This document shows positions 4,521-7,920 of a DNA stretch of 7,920 nucleotides, one piece after another (position 1 is the stretch's first letter; every line of letters begins with the position of its first letter). The notes under the pieces were generated by a model, which worked only from the letters and a program-made list of their open reading frames with translations, searched no databases and was not told where the DNA came from. Source of the stretch: Actinomycetota bacterium (GTDB lineage: Bacteria; Actinomycetota; Actinomycetes; S36-B12; UBA5976). The stretch covers positions 1 through 7,920 of the forward strand of contig RGCY01000053.1 in NCBI GenBank assembly GCA_009918865.1, in the 5' to 3' direction. A program made the position numbers and the translations under genes.

Positions 4521-7100
4521 TCACGAGTTCTGAGGCGCTAGTCGCACTTCAACGGTGACGTCTGAGGACTCATTCCACACGAAAGTGTGCACAACTCCAG
4601 CAGACGCAATGTCATCAGCGGCACGACGAATGTCTTCAAGCAGAGCGGCTGGTGCACTCACACGCGCTTCTGCGACTTCCGCTCGCTGACTAACTTTTGC
4701 TTCCGTCTTCGCACGACGCACTAACCCCAGCACCGGAGCAACTTTGTCGAGCAACTCTGCATCACCTGCTGCGGACGCAAACTCCTGCGCAGACGGCCAG
4801 GACTGCACGTGAACAGAACCTTCACGCCACCACGACCACACTTCTTCGGTGACAAAAGGCATGAACGGCGCGAACAACCGAAGGAATCCCCACAGCGCTA
4901 AGGCGAGTGTGGCGCGCGCAGAGTCGCCGGCGGCACCTGGATCGTTGTAAGCACGGTCTTTCACGAGTTCGATGTAGTCATCGCAAAATGACCAGAACAG
5001 CCGTTCGGTCAGTTCAAGGGCCCGCGCATAGTCGTATGACTCGAACGCAGTGGTGGCGCCTTCCACTAAGGCAACCAAGCGCGCGCAAAGAGAACGATCT
5101 AGCGGCATGGTGATGGCGGCAGGGTTCACTGAAATCGGCGCGTCTTTGAACACGCCAAGCGCAAATTTGCTCGCATTGAGCAACTTCATGGCCAATCTGC
5201 GGCCAACCTTCATTTGCGAAACATCAAAAGCGGTGTCCGTGCCAGGGCGACCAGATGCCGCCCAATAGCGAACTGCATCAGAACCATGCTCTTCGAGTAA
5301 GTCCATGGGCGTCACCACGTTGCCCTTTGACTTGCTCATCTTCTTGCGGTCGGGGTCAAGAATCCAGCCGCTCAGCGCCGCGTGTTTCCAAGGTATGCAA
5401 TCGGATTCAAGATGAGCACGAACGACCGTGGAGAACAGCCAGGTGCGGATGATGTCGTGACCTTGGGGTCGTAAATCCATGGGCCACACGCGCTTCCACA
5501 AATCTGCATCGCGCTCCCAGCCACCCACCAATTGTGGTGTCAGTGACGATGTGGCCCACGTGTCCATCACATCTGGATCGGAAACAAAACCGCCTGGCAC
5601 ACCGCGCTGCGCATCCGAGTAGCCGCGTGGCGCTTGACTCGAAGGATCAACTGGCAGTTCGGATTCATCAGGTACTAATGGCGCATCCCAGATGGGCTGG
5701 CCGGAATCATCGAGTCGGTACCAGACGGGAATGGGAACACCAAAGAAACGCTGGCGCGAAATCAGCCAATCTCCTGCCAGGCCTTCAATCCAGTTTTCGT
5801 AGCGCGCACGCATGTGTTCGGGATGCCAGGTGAGTTCCCGGCCACGAGCGATTAACGCATCGCGAAGCGATTGGTCGCGGCCGCCGTTGGTGATGTACCA
5901 CTGTCGGGTTGTGACAATCTCAAGCGGCTTGTCACCCTTTTCGAAGAACTTCACATGGTGAGTCACTGCGCGAGGTTCGCCGTCGAGGAGCCGGTTGTTG
6001 CGTAGTGCCTCCACAATGCGCTCACGTGCAGTGTGCGTGGTGGCTCCCACTAGTGCGGCATACATCTGCTTGCCGTCAACAGACTCAATCCATTCAGGGT
6101 CTTGGTCAATGATGCGACCGTCAAAACCAATGATCGGACGAGTAGGCAAATCGAGCTCACGCCACCATGTGACGTCAGTGACATCGCCAAATGTGCAAAT
6201 CATGGCGATACCGGAACCCTTCTCAGGGTCTGCAAGATGGTGGGCGACGATTGGCACTTCCACGCCGAACAATGGGCTCAGCACTGTGGTTCCAAACAAG
6301 GGCGTGTATTTCGGGTCCTCTGGGTGTGCCACGAGTGCAACGACTGCCGGGATGAGTTCTGGGCGAGTGGTTTCAATGAAAACTGGCGACCCATCGGCAG
6401 TGCGTGTGAAAGGAATCCGGTGGTAGGCACCGGGGCGTTCCCGATCTTCAAGTTCCGCTTGTGCGACAGCGGTGCGGAATGTGACATCCCACAGTGTTGG
6501 CGCTTCGCGCTGGTAGGCCTGGCCTCGGGCGAGATTTCTCAAGAAAGCGCGCTGTGAAGCAGCGCGCGCATCGTCGCCGATTGTTTGGTACGTCATGCTC
6601 CAATCAACAGACAGACCAAGCCTACGGAAGAGATTCTCGAAGACTTTCTCGTCTTCGAGTGTGAGATTCACACACAGCTCAACAAAGTTCCGACGAGAAA
6701 TAGGAATTTGTTCCTTGCCTGGCTCAGTTGGTGGGGTGAAGTGCGGGTCATACGGAATCGTTGGGTCGCAGCGCACTCCGAAGTAGTTTTGGACTCGCCG
6801 TTCGGTCGGCAAACCGTTGTCATCCCATCCCATCGGATAGAAGACCTGCTTGCCGCGCATGCGCTGATAGCGAGCAATGCAATCGGTGTGCGTGTATGAA
6901 AACACATGCCCCACATGCAGCGACCCCGATGCAGTTGGTGGTGGGGTGTCAATGGCATAGACCTGCTCGCGACTTGCAGAGCGGTTGAACTGATAAGTCT
7001 GCTCGGCATCCCATCGCTGCATCCAGACTGCTTCAACACCATCAATTGTCGGTGCTTCCGGCAGCGTGGCGGGGCGTGCAGGGGAGGGGCTGCTATCCAT
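4521..7100 (-). CDS. valS: Valine--tRNA ligase, alternative type
   Basis: Class I synthetase that charges tRNA-Val and clears mischarged threonine. The 859-residue protein has the HIGH-type motif HVGH at 62-65, KMSKS at 587-591, an editing insertion from about 200 to 380 (FIETTRPEL, CTFGDVTDVTWW) and an anticodon-binding helical domain from about 665 to 770. It differs from the usual bacterial ValRS. After the HVGH helix it reads MGWDDNGLPTERRVQNYFG instead of GMDHAGIATQ-type sequence, and it lacks the C-terminal coiled-coil tRNA arm, ending instead in a short alpha/beta-looking tail (about 780-859). This is the archaeal/Rickettsia-like form that some actinobacteria also have. The minus orientation between plus-strand clpX and folC is unusual. 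No Shine-Dalgarno precedes the ATG; a promoter with TTGACA and TAGACT ends 8 nt before it. Confidence 0.97.
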   Translation of the reverse strand: MDSSPSPARPATLPEAPTIDGVEAVWMQRWDAEQTYQFNRSASREQVYAIDTPPPTASGSLHVGHVFSYTHTDCIARYQRMRGKQVFYPMGWDDNGLPTERRVQNYFGVRCDPTIPYDPHFTPPTEPGKEQIPISRRNFVELCVNLTLEDEKVFENLFRRLGLSVDWSMTYQTIGDDARAASQRAFLRNLARGQAYQREAPTLWDVTFRTAVAQAELEDRERPGAYHRIPFTRTADGSPVFIETTRPELIPAVVALVAHPEDPKYTPLFGTTVLSPLFGVEVPIVAHHLADPEKGSGIAMICTFGDVTDVTWWRELDLPTRPIIGFDGRIIDQDPEWIESVDGKQMYAALVGATTHTARERIVEALRNNRLLDGEPRAVTHHVKFFEKGDKPLEIVTTRQWYITNGGRDQSLRDALIARGRELTWHPEHMRARYENWIEGLAGDWLISRQRFFGVPIPVWYRLDDSGQPIWDAPLVPDESELPVDPSSQAPRGYSDAQRGVPGGFVSDPDVMDTWATSSLTPQLVGGWERDADLWKRVWPMDLRPQGHDIIRTWLFSTVVRAHLESDCIPWKHAALSGWILDPDRKKMSKSKGNVVTPMDLLEEHGSDAVRYWAASGRPGTDTAFDVSQMKVGRRLAMKLLNASKFALGVFKDAPISVNPAAITMPLDRSLCARLVALVEGATTAFESYDYARALELTERLFWSFCDDYIELVKDRAYNDPGAAGDSARATLALALWGFLRLFAPFMPFVTEEVWSWWREGSVHVQSWPSAQEFASAAGDAELLDKVAPVLGLVRRAKTEAKVSQRAEVAEARVSAPAALLEDIRRAADDIASAGVVHTFVWNESSDVTVEVRLAPQNS

Positions 7101-7108
7101 GGGCGCGA

Positions 7109-7135
7109 AGTCTAGGCGCTGCCTATGCTTGTCAA
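7109..7135 (-). promoter_or_regulatory. Candidate valS promoter, probably leaderless
   Basis: On the minus strand a perfect TTGACA (7135-7130) is followed after 15 bp by TAGACT (7114-7109), and the valS ATG begins 8 nt later. The spacer is short for a housekeeping promoter, but both boxes are good and there is no Shine-Dalgarno. The -35 lies inside the first codons of folC if folC starts at 7125. Confidence 0.48.
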
Positions 7136-7790
7136 TATGGTGGACGAACGCGCCAATCTTGGCCGAGATGATGATTTCGTAGCGGTGCAGGATGCGCTTT
7201 TGGCGCGTTGGCCGGAAAGTCGCATTGGTCCTGGCGTCGAGCGTGTGACCGATTTACTCGACATGCTCGGAGAACCCCAACGAACGATTCCTGCCATCCA
7301 CATCGCGGGCACTAATGGCAAGACGTCCACCGCGCGCATGGTGGAGTCGTTGCTGCGCGCATTTGGTCTGCGCACCGGTTTGTTCACGAGTCCACATCTG
7401 CACTCCATCACTGAACGCATTCGCATCGACGGCCAGCCCGTGCCTAATGACAAATTTGTGGAGTCTTACCACGACATCGCACCGCTGCTAGCGCTCGCAG
7501 ATGAGCGAAGTCTCGAGCGGGGTGGGCCACGTCTGACGTTCTTTGAAACTATGACCTGTCTTGCGTATGCAATGTTTGCCGAAGCGCCGGTTGATGTGAT
7601 GGTGATTGAGGTCGGGATAGGCGGCACGCACGATGCCACCAATGTCATGGATGCACAGGTCGCAGTAGTGACCCAGATTGACTTTGACCACATGCACATT
7701 CTTGGTGACACGATTGAGGAAATTGCCGCCAACAAAGCTGGCATTATCAAACCTGCTTCGATGGCCGTGTTGTCAAACGAGACGCACCCA
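7125..7790 (+). CDS. folC: Folylpolyglutamate synthase / dihydrofolate synthase, 3' part replaced
   Basis: FolC adds glutamate to dihydropteroate or folates in the cytoplasm. About 218 residues are convincing: P-loop GTNGKTST at 62-69, TSPHL at 88-92, ERIRIDG at 97-103, LTFFETMT at 137-144, EVGIGGTHDATNV at 162-174 and NKAGIIKP at 203-210, the Mur-ligase-like ATPase order. The family runs to about 430-460 residues, so the rest of the central domain and the C-terminal domain are missing. The frame has no stop before 7920, but after about 7778 its residues no longer resemble FolC and the minus strand codes for a VWA domain instead. Starts at ATG 7125, ATG 7137 or GTG 7140 are all possible; none has a good Shine-Dalgarno, and an in-frame stop lies at 7113. 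TATGCT (7124-7129) could be a -10 for a leaderless start at 7137. Confidence 0.93.
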
Positions 7791-7795
7791 AATCG
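7765..7795. other. Junction between folC and an inverted VWA gene fragment
   Basis: FolC similarity on the plus strand is credible through IIKPASMAVLSN (ending near 7778). VWA similarity on the minus strand is credible from the right edge through DRFGCVSFDN (ending near 7769). The two homologies meet head to head within about 30 bp, so the break lies here. No stop codon or obvious repeat marks it. Confidence 0.75.
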
Positions 7796-7920
7796 ATCTT
7801 CGCTCGTCAGGCCGGCGCGTGTGACGAGTAGCGTGAGTGTCTTCCGCATGAGCTCGATCTTTGCGCCTGACATTGAGCCGGAACGGTCCACCACGGCGAT
7901 GAGGTCGAGCGGGGGTCGAG
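7769..7920 (-). pseudogene. von Willebrand factor A domain protein, internal fragment
   Basis: Entering from the right edge on the minus strand the frame reads RPPLDLIAVVDRSGSMSG, a beta strand followed by the MIDAS metal-binding motif DxSGS. It continues through an amphipathic helix (KIELMRKTLTLLV) to EDRFGCVSFDN, the second VWA strand. That is the first ~50 residues of a VWA fold; such domains bind divalent metal and mediate protein contacts, and the full protein cannot be named. The 5' end lies outside the window. The 3' end is cut where the sequence becomes antisense folC, so the fragment as read is not a functional gene. Confidence 0.8.

Noticed and set aside
5995..6899. Plus-strand ORFs of 104-151 residues opposite valS
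   Set aside because: All are antisense to conserved ValRS catalytic and editing regions, have no good start sites and no recognisable domain.
7466..7894. A 142-residue minus-strand ORF as one complete gene starting at 7894
   Set aside because: Only the first ~42 residues are VWA-like and they continue upstream past the GTG. The remainder is the reverse of conserved folC, so this is a junction product and not a gene.
7791..7920. Open plus-strand frame as the true folC continuation
   Set aside because: The residues (rich in Ser, Arg, Val) do not resemble the FolC central or C-terminal domain, and the opposite strand codes for a clear VWA domain.
1..7920. CRISPR array, insertion sequence or integrase
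   Set aside because: No regular direct repeats, no transposase or integrase motifs and no terminal inverted repeats are visible on either strand.

Overview
The window looks like a piece of a compact actinobacterial chromosome. It carries the order typical of that phylum: tRNA-Gly and tRNA-Pro, then tig (trigger factor), clpP1, clpP2, clpX, valS and folC. The paired ClpP1/ClpP2 proteases, the ClpP2 N-terminus (ARYILPEF), the LGF loop of ClpX, the GTNGKTST P-loop of FolC, the GTG starts and the moderately high GC all fit. Gaps are short (15 to about 145 bp). I see no CRISPR array, insertion sequence or integrase. The lineage within Actinobacteria cannot be fixed from the window alone.

Layout. 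Bases 1-115 hold a possible start of a leftward gene at the very edge and a strong nested hairpin that probably ends the leftward tRNA-Gly(TCC) transcript. tRNA-Gly (116-186, minus) and tRNA-Pro(TGG) (316-391, plus) diverge from a 129-bp gap. tRNA-Pro runs almost straight into tig (425-1729). Then come clpP1 (1806-2435) and clpP2 (2456-3076) as a tight pair, and after a 145-bp regulatory gap clpX (3222-4505). This block makes a protein-quality unit: a ribosome-bound folding chaperone, the two subunits of the ClpP1P2 peptidase, and the AAA+ unfoldase that feeds it.

valS (4521-7100) lies on the minus strand, convergent with clpX (15-bp gap) and divergent from folC (24-bp gap). In Streptomyces and Mycobacterium the genes after clpX run in the same direction as it. 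This ValRS is also the alternative type (GWDDNGLPTE motif, no C-terminal coiled-coil arm) rather than the usual bacterial type. Together these suggest that valS was replaced in place by a foreign-type gene in the opposite orientation.

folC starts at 7125 and is convincing through about residue 218 (near 7778). There its homology stops, although the frame stays open to the edge. The last ~150 bp instead encode, on the minus strand, a clear von Willebrand factor A (VWA) domain with the DRSGS metal site. The right end is therefore a junction of two half-genes: either an assembly or amplification chimera or a real inversion breakpoint.

The most useful second looks are the valS replacement, the folC/VWA junction, the overlapping valS/folC divergent promoters, and a start architecture shared by clpX and valS (TAnnnT, then TTCGCGCC or CGCGCC, then ATGG, with no Shine-Dalgarno) that suggests leaderless mRNAs. 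I found no clearly new multi-gene system here.
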